DNA of 64,000 nt from 38-11 sp964539975 (lineage in GTDB: Bacteria; Bacillota; Clostridia; Tissierellales; Dethiosulfatibacteraceae), in contig CAZIKK010000008.1 of assembly GCA_964539975.1 (NCBI GenBank), forward strand, positions 1-64,000. The letters are read 5' to 3'. Made by a program: the position numbers and the translations under genes. Shown one piece after another: positions 1-8,734 of this stretch (positions are counted from its first letter, which is position 1; each line of letters opens with the position of its first letter). The notes under the pieces were generated by a model. That model ran no database searches. It was not told the DNA's origin and saw nothing but the letters and a program-made list of their open reading frames with translations.

Positions 1-316
1 ATTCAGAGGATGTTTTTTTAATGGCATTCATAATAGCTTCTGAAATACAATGAGACAAATCATCAGGGGAGCAGTTTTTATGATTCACTTGATACCCTGA
101 AACGTAAACAATGGGCTTTGTGGTGTTAGGTTTCTTCAAACAGGCTGACAAACAGCTGTTGACGAGTAAAATCAAATGCCATTCTTCTTCATCCCGATAG
201 AGATACTCAAAGGCGGGATAATCCTTTTGCATCTTCTTCAACAAATCCTTGACATCATAATAAGGATTGCAATTTCCGCAAAAACGGACTCTGATTTTAA
301 CTGGAGGTGCTTTCAT
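1..316 (-). CDS. Partial Cys-rich small protein of unknown function
   Basis: This reading frame is open from an ATG at 316 to the left edge of the window, giving 105 residues without a stop, so the C-terminus is missing. Cysteines sit at 13, 16, 55 and 59 (a CGNCNP motif and a CLSAC motif), followed by C82 and C90. The first four form a C-x2-C plus C-x3-C layout that would suit metal or [2Fe-2S] binding on a small thioredoxin-like fold, but I do not recognise the family. The ATG follows the stop of the upstream SDR after one base, so it is probably translationally coupled third gene of the AbfD-like operon. An accessory or electron-transfer role for the radical dehydratase is only an inference. 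Confidence 0.6.
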   Translation of the reverse strand, partial: MKAPPVKIRVRFCGNCNPYYDVKDLLKKMQKDYPAFEYLYRDEEEWHLILLVNSCLSACLKKPNTTKPIVYVSGYQVNHKNCSPDDLSHCISEAIMNAIKKTSSE

Positions 317-317
317 T

Positions 318-1070
318 TTATTGAGCCGTCCAGCCGCCGTCCACAGAAAAGACAGAACCGGTTACATAGCTGGACTCATCAGAAGACAGATACACGGCGG
401 CACTAGCCACTTCATGGCCTTTGCCAAAACGTCTCAAAGGTGTTTTTCCCAGTAAATACTTTTGAACCTTTTCTTCCTTCAATACAGCTTCGTTGATGGG
501 CGTCACCACATAGCCAGGTGCAATGGCATTGACGGTGATGTTATGTCGTGCCCATTCCAAAGCCAATCCTTTCGTCATTTGAATCACGCCACCTTTGCTG
601 CACAAATAGGGCAACACGTTTTTGTCTCCCACTAAGCCAAACATAGAAGCCATATTGATGATACGGCCATACTGCTGTTGGATCATCACTTGACCAACGG
701 CCTGGGCCATCATAAAAACCCCCTTGAGATTGGTATTGATCACAAAATCCCAATCCTCTTCCGTCAATTCCACTGCTGGTTTAGTCACAGCCACACCGGC
801 ATTGTTGATAAGAATGTCGATTCGGCCATATTGTTGTAGCGTATTGTCGATTAAATCTTGGATATTTTCTGATTGCGTAATATCACAAGCAAAACCAAAG
901 GCTTTCCTGCCCTTGTCCTCTAGGTCTTGGGCCACGCGTTTGCAGTCATGAGCATTTCGACTGACTACCACCACCTGAGCACCAACACTAGAAAGGGCTT
1001 GAACAATAGCCAAACCAAGACCTTTGGTGCCACCTGTCACAATTGCCGTTTTGCCTGTCAAATCAAACAT
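318..1070 (-). CDS. SDR family NAD(P)-dependent oxidoreductase
   Basis: Classical short-chain dehydrogenase/reductase of 250 residues, likely interconverting a hydroxy and an oxo group with NAD(P)H in the cytoplasm. The cofactor motif TGGTKGLG is at residues 12-19, NNAG at 89-92, the catalytic serine near 142 and YxxxK as Y155/K159. It ends in the usual SDR tail with VDGGW. A longer frame runs upstream, but the ATG at 1070 is preceded by AAGGAGGATTGAC and begins exactly where SDRs begin. The start lies one base after the stop of the AbfD-like gene, whose last codons supply the ribosome binding site, so the two are coupled. Its substrate is unknown; the context suggests a hydroxyacyl-CoA or hydroxyketone. 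Confidence 0.85.
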   Translation of the reverse strand: MFDLTGKTAIVTGGTKGLGLAIVQALSSVGAQVVVVSRNAHDCKRVAQDLEDKGRKAFGFACDITQSENIQDLIDNTLQQYGRIDILINNAGVAVTKPAVELTEEDWDFVINTNLKGVFMMAQAVGQVMIQQQYGRIINMASMFGLVGDKNVLPYLCSKGGVIQMTKGLALEWARHNITVNAIAPGYVVTPINEAVLKEEKVQKYLLGKTPLRRFGKGHEVASAAVYLSSDESSYVTGSVFSVDGGWTAQ

Positions 1071-1071
1071 G

Positions 1072-2517
1072 TCAATCCTCCTTGTCGATACCAGCCAATT
1101 TTTTGGCCAAAGTCTTTTTATAAGCCACATTGGCTTGTCTAGCCATGACAACACGTTGAGCCTGAGGCGATCCTGCTCCGTGCATGCTTTCTACAAGAGC
1201 GGTTCCACCTGTCATGTTTTCAATTAATCGAGCCATTCTAAAGCGTTCCTCAGTAGTAAATTTACCAGATCCTTTCAAATATTTTTCCACATACCGGCCA
1301 AGCTTTGGATCTTTCAAATCTACTTCAGTTGGCATTGTGGCGATAAACCCACCAGCGATATCGTGACTTAATCGGCAAATTTCATAGATAAAACGCGTGA
1401 CATTCTGCTTGTCTACGTTGGCCAATAAAGGATTGACATAATAAGCCCCCGAAGGCAATTGATGGCCATCGCAGGAACAAGCCAATGCACAACTGTAAAG
1501 GGTTTCTGTCAAGTGAACCATCTCTGTTAGTTTATCCTTCACATGGCTGGCTTTCTCCGCGCCGTTGTACTCAGCAATAGCGGCAGTTGCGCCGATGATG
1601 ATGTCGCTGACTCCTCCTTTGCAACCACCGTAATTTTGACGATGGTAAGAGGCAAAACGTTCAACCATAGAGCCGGCAAATGCCGTTTCCCCACACATAA
1701 ACACTTTGTCCCAAGGAACAAACACATCTTCCAATATGGTGAGGCACTCACCACCTACAACGCCAAACTGAGCGTTTCCTTGGTCGATATCTCCCCATTT
1801 TCTTTCATCATTCGTTTGGCGTCCAAAGATATGGAAAACCCCTTCTGCATCTACAGGTACAGCGCAAGCCACTGCGTAATCCGCATCTTCTGCAGCCAAT
1901 GCAGTGGTAGGCATGATGAGCATTTCAAAAGAATTGACCATGCCGGTCATATGCATTTTAGCACCTCGAATGACAATCCCATCATCATTCTTATCAACCA
2001 CATGAACATACATATCTGGGTCTTCTTGCTTGCCTGGTGGCAAAGAGCGATCTCCCTTTGGATCTGTCATCGCACCTGCAACCATGAGGTCATTTTCCTG
2101 AACATAAATCATATAGTCACAAAACTTCTTAAAATAATCGGTTCCTAGCTCCTGATCCATATCATAGGTAGTGGAATAAATGGCATTAAAGGCATCAAAA
2201 CCTACACAACGCTGGTAACAAGAACCTGTTTTTTGTGAAATCGCACGAAGCATCTTGACTTTTTTAATTAAGTCATCTGTGCTTTGGTGAATGTGAGTGA
2301 ATCGGTTGATGGTCTTCCCAGTTAAATGGGAAGTAGTCAGCATCAACTCTTGATAGGTTGGGTCATGGGCCATGTCATAAGTCATGGCAGCGGCATTGAT
2401 ATGGGGTTGAATCAGCGGATGCCCAACCACACAATCAATTTTTTCTCCTTTGAAATAGACGGTTGGCTTTAATTTTTTCAAAGCTTCCATATAGTCTTTT
2501 CCTGTTTTTAATGGCAT
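1072..2517 (-). CDS. abfD: 4-hydroxybutyryl-CoA dehydratase / vinylacetyl-CoA delta-isomerase family (AbfD-like)
   Basis: A 481-residue member of the HpaB/AbfD flavoprotein family. In Clostridium aminobutyricum, AbfD uses FAD and a [4Fe-4S] cluster to dehydrate 4-hydroxybutyryl-CoA to crotonyl-CoA by a radical route. The cluster ligands of AbfD (C99, C103, H292, C299) are matched here by C100, C104 (CYQRC), H292 and C299. E257, Y296 and K300, also known from the AbfD active site, are at the same numbers. This separates it from HpaB monooxygenases, which lack the cluster. Start at 2517 has AAGGAGGTAACGC before ATG. It heads a leftward operon under a sigma-54 promoter. No 4-hydroxybutyrate CoA-transferase or dehydrogenase is adjacent in the window, so the real substrate could differ. 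Confidence 0.9.
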   Translation of the reverse strand: MPLKTGKDYMEALKKLKPTVYFKGEKIDCVVGHPLIQPHINAAAMTYDMAHDPTYQELMLTTSHLTGKTINRFTHIHQSTDDLIKKVKMLRAISQKTGSCYQRCVGFDAFNAIYSTTYDMDQELGTDYFKKFCDYMIYVQENDLMVAGAMTDPKGDRSLPPGKQEDPDMYVHVVDKNDDGIVIRGAKMHMTGMVNSFEMLIMPTTALAAEDADYAVACAVPVDAEGVFHIFGRQTNDERKWGDIDQGNAQFGVVGGECLTILEDVFVPWDKVFMCGETAFAGSMVERFASYHRQNYGGCKGGVSDIIIGATAAIAEYNGAEKASHVKDKLTEMVHLTETLYSCALACSCDGHQLPSGAYYVNPLLANVDKQNVTRFIYEICRLSHDIAGGFIATMPTEVDLKDPKLGRYVEKYLKGSGKFTTEERFRMARLIENMTGGTALVESMHGAGSPQAQRVVMARQANVAYKKTLAKKLAGIDKED

Positions 2518-2562
2518 GCGTTACCTCCTTGAATTATCATACAGTATGGTGACAACATGTAA

Positions 2563-2578
2563 TGCAAAAAATATGCCA
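2563..2578 (-). promoter_or_regulatory. Sigma-54 (-24/-12) promoter of the AbfD-like operon
   Basis: Read on the minus strand this is TGGCATATTTTTTGCA, which fits the sigma-54 consensus TGGYRYR-N4-TTGCW, with the invariant GG and GC separated by exactly 10 bases. It lies about 45 bases before the ATG of the AbfD-like gene, leaving room for a short leader with a strong ribosome binding site. Transcription would need an enhancer-binding activator such as the AcoR-like protein encoded at 15674-17647. Confidence 0.8.
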
Positions 2579-2895
2579 TACCTTAGTCGACGAAAGGTGA
2601 ACGTTTTCCATGGTTAGATTTGATTCCAAGAGATACAAATGTAGCAAAATAGGACAACCAAGCGACAACGAACGCCTATAATAAAACACGGTAAAAAGGG
2701 CTTGATTGCAATGATTGTATAATAAATCCGGTAAGTACAAAAATATTCAGTTTGTTAAAAAAGCTACAGAGCAGACACCAGCTGCTTTTTAGAAAATGTA
2801 GCGTTATAGGACACATTTTGATTTTTGAATCAAACGTCAATCGCAAAAATGGATTAACTGATTGGAATTTGGTAGAATAGGAAAAGTGTCTAAAA
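2579..2895. promoter_or_regulatory. Divergent control region between two sigma-54 promoters
   Basis: This 317-base stretch between the two opposed -24/-12 elements holds no convincing gene. It contains a perfect 7-bp inverted repeat TTTGATT-TTTG-AATCAAA (2817-2834). The octamer ATAGGACA occurs twice (2649-2656 and 2806-2813), and a related ATAGGAAA starts at 2877. Sigma-54 activators normally bind paired sites 80-200 bases upstream of the promoter, so this stretch is where upstream activating sequences for both operons should lie. Which of these elements is bound, if any, is not known. Confidence 0.5.
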
Positions 2896-2911
2896 TGGTA
2901 CGGATTTTGCA
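2896..2911 (+). promoter_or_regulatory. Sigma-54 (-24/-12) promoter of the acetoin-type dehydrogenase operon
   Basis: The sequence TGGTACGGATTTTGCA fits TGGYRYR-N4-TTGCW, with GG (2897-2898) and GC (2909-2910) separated by 10 bases. The predicted start of transcription is near 2922, about 55 bases before the dihydrolipoamide dehydrogenase ATG. Acetoin operons in other Firmicutes are known to be driven by sigma-54 with AcoR, which agrees with the AcoR-like gene further right. Confidence 0.85.
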
Positions 2912-2975
2912 ATAATAAATCGGCATAAGCGCATCCGTAAAGCAATGGACAAAATAGAAATAAAGGTGGGATACA

Positions 2976-4343
2976 ATGGATTACGAAGTGATGATCATTG
3001 GAGGAGGACCGGCAGGTTATACGGCTGCCATACGAGCCAGTCAGTTGGGTGGAAAAGTTGCTCTTGTGGAGCCAGGACCTTTGGGTGGCACTTGCTTGAA
3101 CTGGGGATGCATCCCCACCAAAGTATACGCCCATGCCTCGGAGTTAATTGATGAGATAAAGAGTAGTGACAAGTTTGGGATACGAGCCCAGTATGAAGTT
3201 GAAACAGATGTATTAAGGGCAAAGAAAGAATCGGTTGTCAAGGCACTGGTTCGAGGTGTGGGTTATTTGATGAAATATAATAGAATCGAAGTCATTCAAG
3301 ACACGGCTGAATTTGTAGATACCAACACCCTTAAGCTGACATCGGGCAAACATTATACTGCGAAAAAAATAATCATTGCGACGGGCTCAAAAATATTTGT
3401 GCCACCTATCCCTGGAGCCGATGCTTCTCGCGTCATGGATAGCCAGCAAGCCTTGGAAATGGAAAGTATTCCAGAAAGCATTGCCATTATCGGAGGTGGC
3501 GTTATTGGTTTGGAGTTTGCTTCTATTTATGCTAGTTTGGGTAGTAAGGTAACCGTCATTGAGATGTTATCTGAATTGTTGCCCATGTTGGATCGAGATG
3601 TGGTGAAAGAGTTGATGAAAGGATTAAAAGAAAAGAAAATCCAAGTGGTAACAGGAAGTCAGGTAACAGCTATCAAAGAAACGGACGCAGGGTTAAGTAT
3701 TGTTTATCAAAAAGAGGGAATAGAAGAAATGGTTCAGTGTGAAAAAGCCCTGATGGCAGTGGGAAGAACCCCCAATGTCAATGGGATAGAAAGCTTGAAT
3801 CTTGAAATGTCAGGCAAAGGCATTCAAGTCAATGAACACATGCAAACGAGCCAACCTGACATTTATGCCATTGGAGATGTGACAGGAGGGATTCAGTTGG
3901 CACATTATGCCGCTGAACAAGGTATAGTAGCGGCCCATCACGCTATGGGTCAAGAAAAGGGAAGAGATCTGAGCATGGTTCCCAGTGCCATTTACATGAA
4001 TCCGGAAGTGGCATGGGTAGGACTTAACGAAACCCAAGCCAAAGAACAGTTTGGGAAAGTCAAAACGGCAGTATTCCCATTTGCAGCTTCGGGAAGAGCG
4101 AAAACTATGGGCGAAAAAACAGGACTCGTTAAAGTAGTAACAGGAGGCGATTACGATCAATTGCTGGGGATGCAAATGGTGGGTAAAAACGCATCGGAAC
4201 TTATCCAGCAAGGCGTTTTAGCAATACACAACCAGTTGACCATTCACGAGGTCATTGATACGATTCACGGACATCCAACCATATCAGAGGGCATTAAAGA
4301 AGCTTGCGAAAAAATCGCAGGATTTCCCATCAATATGGTTTGA
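2976..4343 (+). CDS. acoL: Dihydrolipoamide dehydrogenase (E3)
   Basis: A 455-residue FAD flavoprotein that reoxidises the dihydrolipoyl group of the E2 subunit with NAD+. The FAD-binding GGGPAG is at residues 9-14, the redox-active disulfide C40/C45 is in GGTCLNWGC, a second Rossmann motif (IGGGVIGLEFA) lies near 170, and the catalytic His-Glu pair H433/E438 is in HGHPTISE. Length is normal for the family. It is the first gene of the operon, about 65 bases after the sigma-54 promoter core. The E1 and E2 genes follow downstream, so it serves that complex rather than pyruvate dehydrogenase in general; this last point is inferred from position. Confidence 0.93.
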   Translation: MDYEVMIIGGGPAGYTAAIRASQLGGKVALVEPGPLGGTCLNWGCIPTKVYAHASELIDEIKSSDKFGIRAQYEVETDVLRAKKESVVKALVRGVGYLMKYNRIEVIQDTAEFVDTNTLKLTSGKHYTAKKIIIATGSKIFVPPIPGADASRVMDSQQALEMESIPESIAIIGGGVIGLEFASIYASLGSKVTVIEMLSELLPMLDRDVVKELMKGLKEKKIQVVTGSQVTAIKETDAGLSIVYQKEGIEEMVQCEKALMAVGRTPNVNGIESLNLEMSGKGIQVNEHMQTSQPDIYAIGDVTGGIQLAHYAAEQGIVAAHHAMGQEKGRDLSMVPSAIYMNPEVAWVGLNETQAKEQFGKVKTAVFPFAASGRAKTMGEKTGLVKVVTGGDYDQLLGMQMVGKNASELIQQGVLAIHNQLTIHEVIDTIHGHPTISEGIKEACEKIAGFPINMV

Positions 4344-4469
4344 TTGATAGACCATGACAAGGAACACCGGGCAAGCTACAAAATAGAGAAGTTAAATCGG
4401 AGTGTGATTGATTTGAGGGTTTAAAAGGGAGCCAACTAAAAAAATCGAATAATATATCGGGGGTAAAAA

Positions 4470-5735
4470 ATGGATAAGCGTAAAGAAACTTATTCAAATT
4501 ACAGATGGGTGGTAGAGTTCTTCATTGTAATGGGGACGTTGGGATTTGCGGCACTGTGGTTGGCACCTGCACCGTTGTTGCCTACCATAATGGGAGATCT
4601 CTCCATCAATATGGCGCAAGCTGGGCTGATTATATCGGTCTTGGCACTGTGTGTGGCGTTATTTTCTTCTTTGGGAAGCATTTCTGTGGACAAAGTAGGG
4701 GCTAAAAAGTCATTTCTGATAGCCTTGATACTGGTTGGTGCAGGTGGTTTGATGGTTCTCATTGCCAACAACTATCCCGTATTGATACTAACGCGTTTGG
4801 TTCTAGGCATTGGGTATGCCATGATATTGTCTATACCAGGTGTTTTGATTATGACCTGGTTTCCAGACAACGAAAAACCATATATTAATACCATCAACTC
4901 CAGTTTGACTTATGTAGGAATGACCATTGCCTTTTCACTCACCTTACCTATTTACAATGCCATGGGATCCTGGAAAGCACCATTGGCTATCTATGGAGGA
5001 TCGGTGTTGGTGGTGGCCGCTTTGTGGCTAGTTATTGGAAAAGATAAAAAAGTGGAAATCGTTCAAGAAGTGGCGGCTGAAAAAGAAGAAGAAGTGATAA
5101 AAACTGAAAAAGTTGAAAGTGCTTTGAAGTTGGCGATGAAACGAAAAGAAGTCTGGTTGATGGCATTGGCATTATTTGGTGGGATGTGGGAGTTCCAATT
5201 TTTCACAACTTTTCTGCCAACTTATTACCAAACCTATTATGGATTAGATGCTACGACTGCCAGCAATATCACTGGAATTATTACTTCAGCAGGAATTGTA
5301 GGGGGTATTTTATGTGGTGTTGCCATGGGCATGATGGGAGTAAGAAAAATTTTCACATGGCCACTTCACACCTTATTATTGTTTGGACTCATTGGAGCCA
5401 TTAATTTTCAACCGGGGCCACTATTGTACTTGTCAGTAGGTCTTATTGGATTCTGCGCCGCTGGATGGACACCGGCGTTGATGACCATTCCAATGGAGTT
5501 TGAAGGCATGACACCAAGAATGCTAGGTGGCGCGTTTGCATTGATATTTGGATTAGGCAATGCTGCGGCATTTATCTCACCTGTATTTGGCGGTTGGCTA
5601 TCAGAGATTATTGGATTAAAACAGACGTTGTTCATATTTGCTTTTTCACAATTATTAGCCATTGGATGTACCATTTTGGTACCGGAGACAGGACCTAAAG
5701 GAAAAATGAAGAAACTTGGCCTTGCGGGGGAATAA
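4470..5735 (+). CDS. MFS transporter
   Basis: A 421-residue polytopic membrane protein with about 12 hydrophobic segments arranged as two halves of six, separated by a charged cytoplasmic loop rich in Lys/Glu near residues 190-220. The loop after the second segment carries a DKVGAKK stretch typical of major facilitator proteins. The ATG follows GGGGGTAAAAA. It lies 126 bases after the E3 gene and 12 before the alcohol dehydrogenase gene, without a terminator between, so it is part of the same operon. Uptake of the substrate of the operon (acetoin, butanediol or a related acid) is the likely role, but the sequence alone does not fix the solute. Confidence 0.8.
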   Translation: MDKRKETYSNYRWVVEFFIVMGTLGFAALWLAPAPLLPTIMGDLSINMAQAGLIISVLALCVALFSSLGSISVDKVGAKKSFLIALILVGAGGLMVLIANNYPVLILTRLVLGIGYAMILSIPGVLIMTWFPDNEKPYINTINSSLTYVGMTIAFSLTLPIYNAMGSWKAPLAIYGGSVLVVAALWLVIGKDKKVEIVQEVAAEKEEEVIKTEKVESALKLAMKRKEVWLMALALFGGMWEFQFFTTFLPTYYQTYYGLDATTASNITGIITSAGIVGGILCGVAMGMMGVRKIFTWPLHTLLLFGLIGAINFQPGPLLYLSVGLIGFCAAGWTPALMTIPMEFEGMTPRMLGGAFALIFGLGNAAAFISPVFGGWLSEIIGLKQTLFIFAFSQLLAIGCTILVPETGPKGKMKKLGLAGE

Positions 5736-5747
5736 AGGAGGTTCAAA

Positions 5748-6803
5748 ATGTCAAAAATGAAAGCAGCTGTGTTTTATAAAGCCGGAGATATGAGAGTTGA
5801 AAACGTTGACATACCAGAAGTGGGACCCAATGATGTACTGATGAAAGTTTTGGCTTGTGGTATTTGTGGGTCAGATGTGCACAGCTATAAACTAGGCATG
5901 TATATTCAAAAGGGACAGATAATGGGACATGAGTATGTGGGTGAAGTTGTCAAAGTGGGAGAAAACATCAAAGGGATTGAAGCAGGAGAACGTGCTTTTG
6001 GAACGACCATAGAATTCTGTATGGAATGTTACTGGTGCAAACATCAATTATTTGCCATGTGTCCAAATCTGTTCAATGCTTGTACCGGATACGGCAAGCC
6101 AGGCGCTTTTGCAGAGTACATAAAAATTGAAAATGTGATGATGGGGATGAACATGTTCAAGATTCCAGACAACGTGGATGATATTTCAGCAGCTACCATC
6201 GAGCCATTAAGTGTTTCTGCCCACACCGTTGCATTGACGAATCCACAAGAAGGGGACAAGGTTGTCATACTTGGTGCCGGTCTTATTGGGAATGGAGCAA
6301 TGCAAATCTACAAAACCCATCCGATTGAAAAAATAGTCGTAACAGAAGTATCCGATCTTAGATTGGAAGCGGCGAAAAAATTTGGAGCGGATGTAGTAAT
6401 TGACGCAAAGACTGAAAATGTATTGGAAAGATGTAAGCAGGAAGTCGGAGTGGGACCTTATCACTTTAATGTGGGAGCCATGGCGGATATCGTAGTTGAA
6501 GCGGCGGGGGCGCCTTCAACCATACGAGATTCATTGGAAATCGTTAGATCAGCTGGAACCATCGCCATTGTAGGATTGCCGGAAAAAGAAGCTCTAATTG
6601 ACACCACAAAGATTGTCCATAAAGCACCAAAAATATTAGGTGCTTTCGGTGGAGACACGGTGAAAGCTATTGAGCTTCTTAAGAACAAGCAAGTCAACAC
6701 CAAAGATTTGGTCAGTCATGTCTTTTCACTCAATGATGTAAAAGAGGCTTTTGAAGTTCAATCAGATCCATCAAAATCCATTAAAGTCATGGTCAAACCT
6801 TAA
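5748..6803 (+). CDS. Zinc-dependent alcohol dehydrogenase, butanediol/sorbitol dehydrogenase type
   Basis: A 351-residue medium-chain dehydrogenase. The catalytic zinc site is indicated by C40 (GICGSDVH) and the GHE motif H61-E62. The structural zinc lobe has C91, C94, C97 and C105. The nucleotide-binding fold with a VILGAGLIGNG motif follows near residue 175. Family members oxidise secondary alcohols such as 2,3-butanediol, sorbitol or threonine with NAD(P)+. Its place between an MFS transporter and acetoin-type E1/E2 genes favours (R,R)-butanediol or a similar vicinal diol. The ribosome binding site AAGGAGG lies 7 bases before ATG, and it is 20 bases from the following SDR gene. Confidence 0.85.
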   Translation: MSKMKAAVFYKAGDMRVENVDIPEVGPNDVLMKVLACGICGSDVHSYKLGMYIQKGQIMGHEYVGEVVKVGENIKGIEAGERAFGTTIEFCMECYWCKHQLFAMCPNLFNACTGYGKPGAFAEYIKIENVMMGMNMFKIPDNVDDISAATIEPLSVSAHTVALTNPQEGDKVVILGAGLIGNGAMQIYKTHPIEKIVVTEVSDLRLEAAKKFGADVVIDAKTENVLERCKQEVGVGPYHFNVGAMADIVVEAAGAPSTIRDSLEIVRSAGTIAIVGLPEKEALIDTTKIVHKAPKILGAFGGDTVKAIELLKNKQVNTKDLVSHVFSLNDVKEAFEVQSDPSKSIKVMVKP

Positions 6804-6823
6804 AAAAAGGAAAGGAGAAAACC

Positions 6824-7600
6824 ATGAGACTGAAAAACAAAGTGGCCATTATCACCGGGGCTGGTAGTGGCATGGGGAAAGCAGCTGCCAAAATGTTTTG
6901 CAAGGAAGGAGCCAAGGTGATCATAGCCGATTATCAAGGGGTTTATAATAGAGCAGTGGGCAAAGAAACCGAAAAAGAACTGCTGGATGCAGGCTACGAG
7001 GCCCTGTATATTGAGACGGATGTGTCAGATGAAGAGGCCGTCAAGGCAATGGTAGAGAAAACCGTACAAACTTATGGCAGAATCGATATCCTTTACAACA
7101 ATGCCAGCCACGGTTACTCATCACCGTTTCAGATGGCAGATGTGGTCCAAACATCCTTAGAAAGCTGGAATAAAGTGGTGGCGGTCAACATGAATGGCGT
7201 GTACCTGTGTTGTAAATATGTGTTGCCACATATGATCAAGCAAAAGGAAGGATCCATAGTCAATTGTTCATCAATCAATGGGTTGGTGGCAATGCCGGGA
7301 GCCGACGCTTATACAGCTGCGAAAGGCGGAGTGATTGCATTAACTCGTATATTGGCTATGGATCATGCGACAAGTCAAATCCGTGTTAATTGTATCTGCC
7401 CAGGCGGAACGTTGACACCGATGATCGAAAAAGCGTTGCAAGATCCAGATATTTTGGCAGGAGCCTCGGCACAAGTACCTTTAGGACGGTTAGGGAAACC
7501 TGAGGAAATAGCAGCCGCCGCGCTATTCCTAGCATCAGATGAAGCCTCATATATCACTGGCGTCATCCTGCCTGTAGATGGTGGATGGACGGCGAGATAA
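6824..7600 (+). CDS. SDR family oxidoreductase
   Basis: A 258-residue classical SDR. The cofactor motif TGAGSGMG is at residues 11-18, the NNAS variant of NNAG at 92-95, the catalytic serine near 149-150 and Y163/K167 in YTAAKGG. The C-terminus has VDGGWTAR, like the SDR of the divergent operon. The gene follows the alcohol dehydrogenase by 20 bases with AAAGGAGAAAACC before ATG. It could oxidise or reduce acetoin, diacetyl or a hydroxy acid feeding the dehydrogenase complex. The presence of two oxidoreductases in one operon suggests two successive or stereospecific oxidation steps; that is inference. Confidence 0.85.
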   Translation: MRLKNKVAIITGAGSGMGKAAAKMFCKEGAKVIIADYQGVYNRAVGKETEKELLDAGYEALYIETDVSDEEAVKAMVEKTVQTYGRIDILYNNASHGYSSPFQMADVVQTSLESWNKVVAVNMNGVYLCCKYVLPHMIKQKEGSIVNCSSINGLVAMPGADAYTAAKGGVIALTRILAMDHATSQIRVNCICPGGTLTPMIEKALQDPDILAGASAQVPLGRLGKPEEIAAAALFLASDEASYITGVILPVDGGWTAR

Positions 7601-7607
7601 TATCAAA

Positions 7608-7656
7608 TTGATTTTCTCCGTCATGACAACCATCAAATGTCGTGGCGGAGAATCAA
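7608..7656 (+). other. Intercistronic imperfect hairpin before acoA
   Basis: TTGATTTTCTCCG pairs with CGGAGAATCAA, with a two-base bulge and further G-U pairs toward the loop (about 7608-7627 with 7639-7656). No T-run follows, so it is not a standard terminator. It separates the oxidoreductase genes from the E1/E2 genes and could act in RNA processing or stability of the more highly needed acoABC part. Confidence 0.5.
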
Positions 7657-7682
7657 AGATAAATTAAGAAGGAGGATGCAAA

Positions 7683-8684
7683 ATGACTCAAAAAGTAAAA
7701 GCATTGGAAGATTGGGGACAATACCCTAAGGATTTAGTAGTAGGATTCTACAAGATGATGGTTCTAGAAAGAGCTGTTGATGATGGCATATTGGGGTTGA
7801 TAAAAGAAGGAAGGACTGGATCTCATCATCCAGGAGCTGGTGAGGAAGCACCTGCAGCAGGTGTGATGGCCACATTAAGAAAAGATGATTACCTATACTA
7901 CCATCACAGAGGGGTGAACTCTCAAGTGGCGAAAGGGCTGCCTTTGGTCGATATTTTTGGCGACTTTTTGGGAACCATGGCAGGCAGTACAAGAGGGTTC
8001 GGTGCGGGGATCATCCATATGATTGAACCTGATATTGGCATCTTAGGACAAGGCGGAACACTAGGTAGCAGTTTCCCATTGGCAACAGGCACAGGCATTA
8101 CCGTCAAATACCGCAAAACGGATCAAGTCGTGGTTGTCTTTTATGGTGAGGGTACCTCAAACAGAGGAACCTGGCAAGAATCCATCAACGTATGTAGCGC
8201 TATGAAGTTACCAGTTATCTTCATTTGCCAAAACAACAATTACGCGGTTTCAGTCGATGCAAGAAAAACATGTGCAAAAAAAGACTACATCGCAGACAGA
8301 GCAGAAGGATTTGGCGTACCAGCTTACTACATTGAGGATGGCAACAATCCATTGACGATTTATGAAACAGCCAAGGAATGCGTAGAAAGAGCAAGAAAAG
8401 GAGAAGGACCTTCCATGATCGAAGTGTGTACTTATCGACACCACGGTCACTTCATGGGAGACCCAGGAGCCTATAAGAACCCTGAAGAAGCAAAAGAGTG
8501 GATGGCAAACGATCCTATCGAGAAGGCTTTCGAAAGATTGTCCAAGGCAGGTTATCTAACAGAAGAGGAAGCAAAAGCCATTAGAGAAGAAGCGGATAAG
8601 AAAGTGCAGGAAGCTATAGACGAAGCGGCAAAAGCGCCTCAACCGACAAAAGAAAGAATGTTCCAAGGTTTGTTTGCAGAATAA
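7683..8684 (+). CDS. acoA: Acetoin dehydrogenase-type E1 component, alpha subunit (TPP-dependent)
   Basis: A 333-residue thiamine-diphosphate enzyme subunit. In acetoin dehydrogenase, E1 cleaves acetoin and passes the acetyl group to lipoyl-E2, releasing acetaldehyde. The TPP/Mg motif runs from G155 (GEGTSNRGTW) to the paired Asn near 184-185 (QNNNYAVS). The usual GDG is GEG here, and the NEG of AcoA proteins is NRG, so the metal-binding Asp is replaced by Glu. Length and the DIADRA-like and CTYRHHGHFMGD segments agree with the AcoA/PdhA family. It is followed by the beta subunit 50 bases downstream. Pyruvate or another 2-oxo substrate cannot be excluded. Confidence 0.85.
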   Translation: MTQKVKALEDWGQYPKDLVVGFYKMMVLERAVDDGILGLIKEGRTGSHHPGAGEEAPAAGVMATLRKDDYLYYHHRGVNSQVAKGLPLVDIFGDFLGTMAGSTRGFGAGIIHMIEPDIGILGQGGTLGSSFPLATGTGITVKYRKTDQVVVVFYGEGTSNRGTWQESINVCSAMKLPVIFICQNNNYAVSVDARKTCAKKDYIADRAEGFGVPAYYIEDGNNPLTIYETAKECVERARKGEGPSMIEVCTYRHHGHFMGDPGAYKNPEEAKEWMANDPIEKAFERLSKAGYLTEEEAKAIREEADKKVQEAIDEAAKAPQPTKERMFQGLFAE

Positions 8685-8734
8685 CAGAATGGTTTCAGGA
8701 TTAAATCGTGAAATTTAATTAGGAGGTTTAAGAG

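Noticed and set aside
1543..2148. 201-codon plus-strand frame opposite the AbfD-like gene
   Set aside because: It is antisense to a fully conserved enzyme and shows no family motif; the same holds for 51838-52425 opposite the alpha-2-macroglobulin gene.
2676..3134. 152-codon open frame on the minus strand in the divergent control region
   Set aside because: It starts inside the antisense of the dihydrolipoamide dehydrogenase gene, has no ribosome binding site or protein-like composition, and runs through a sigma-54 promoter.
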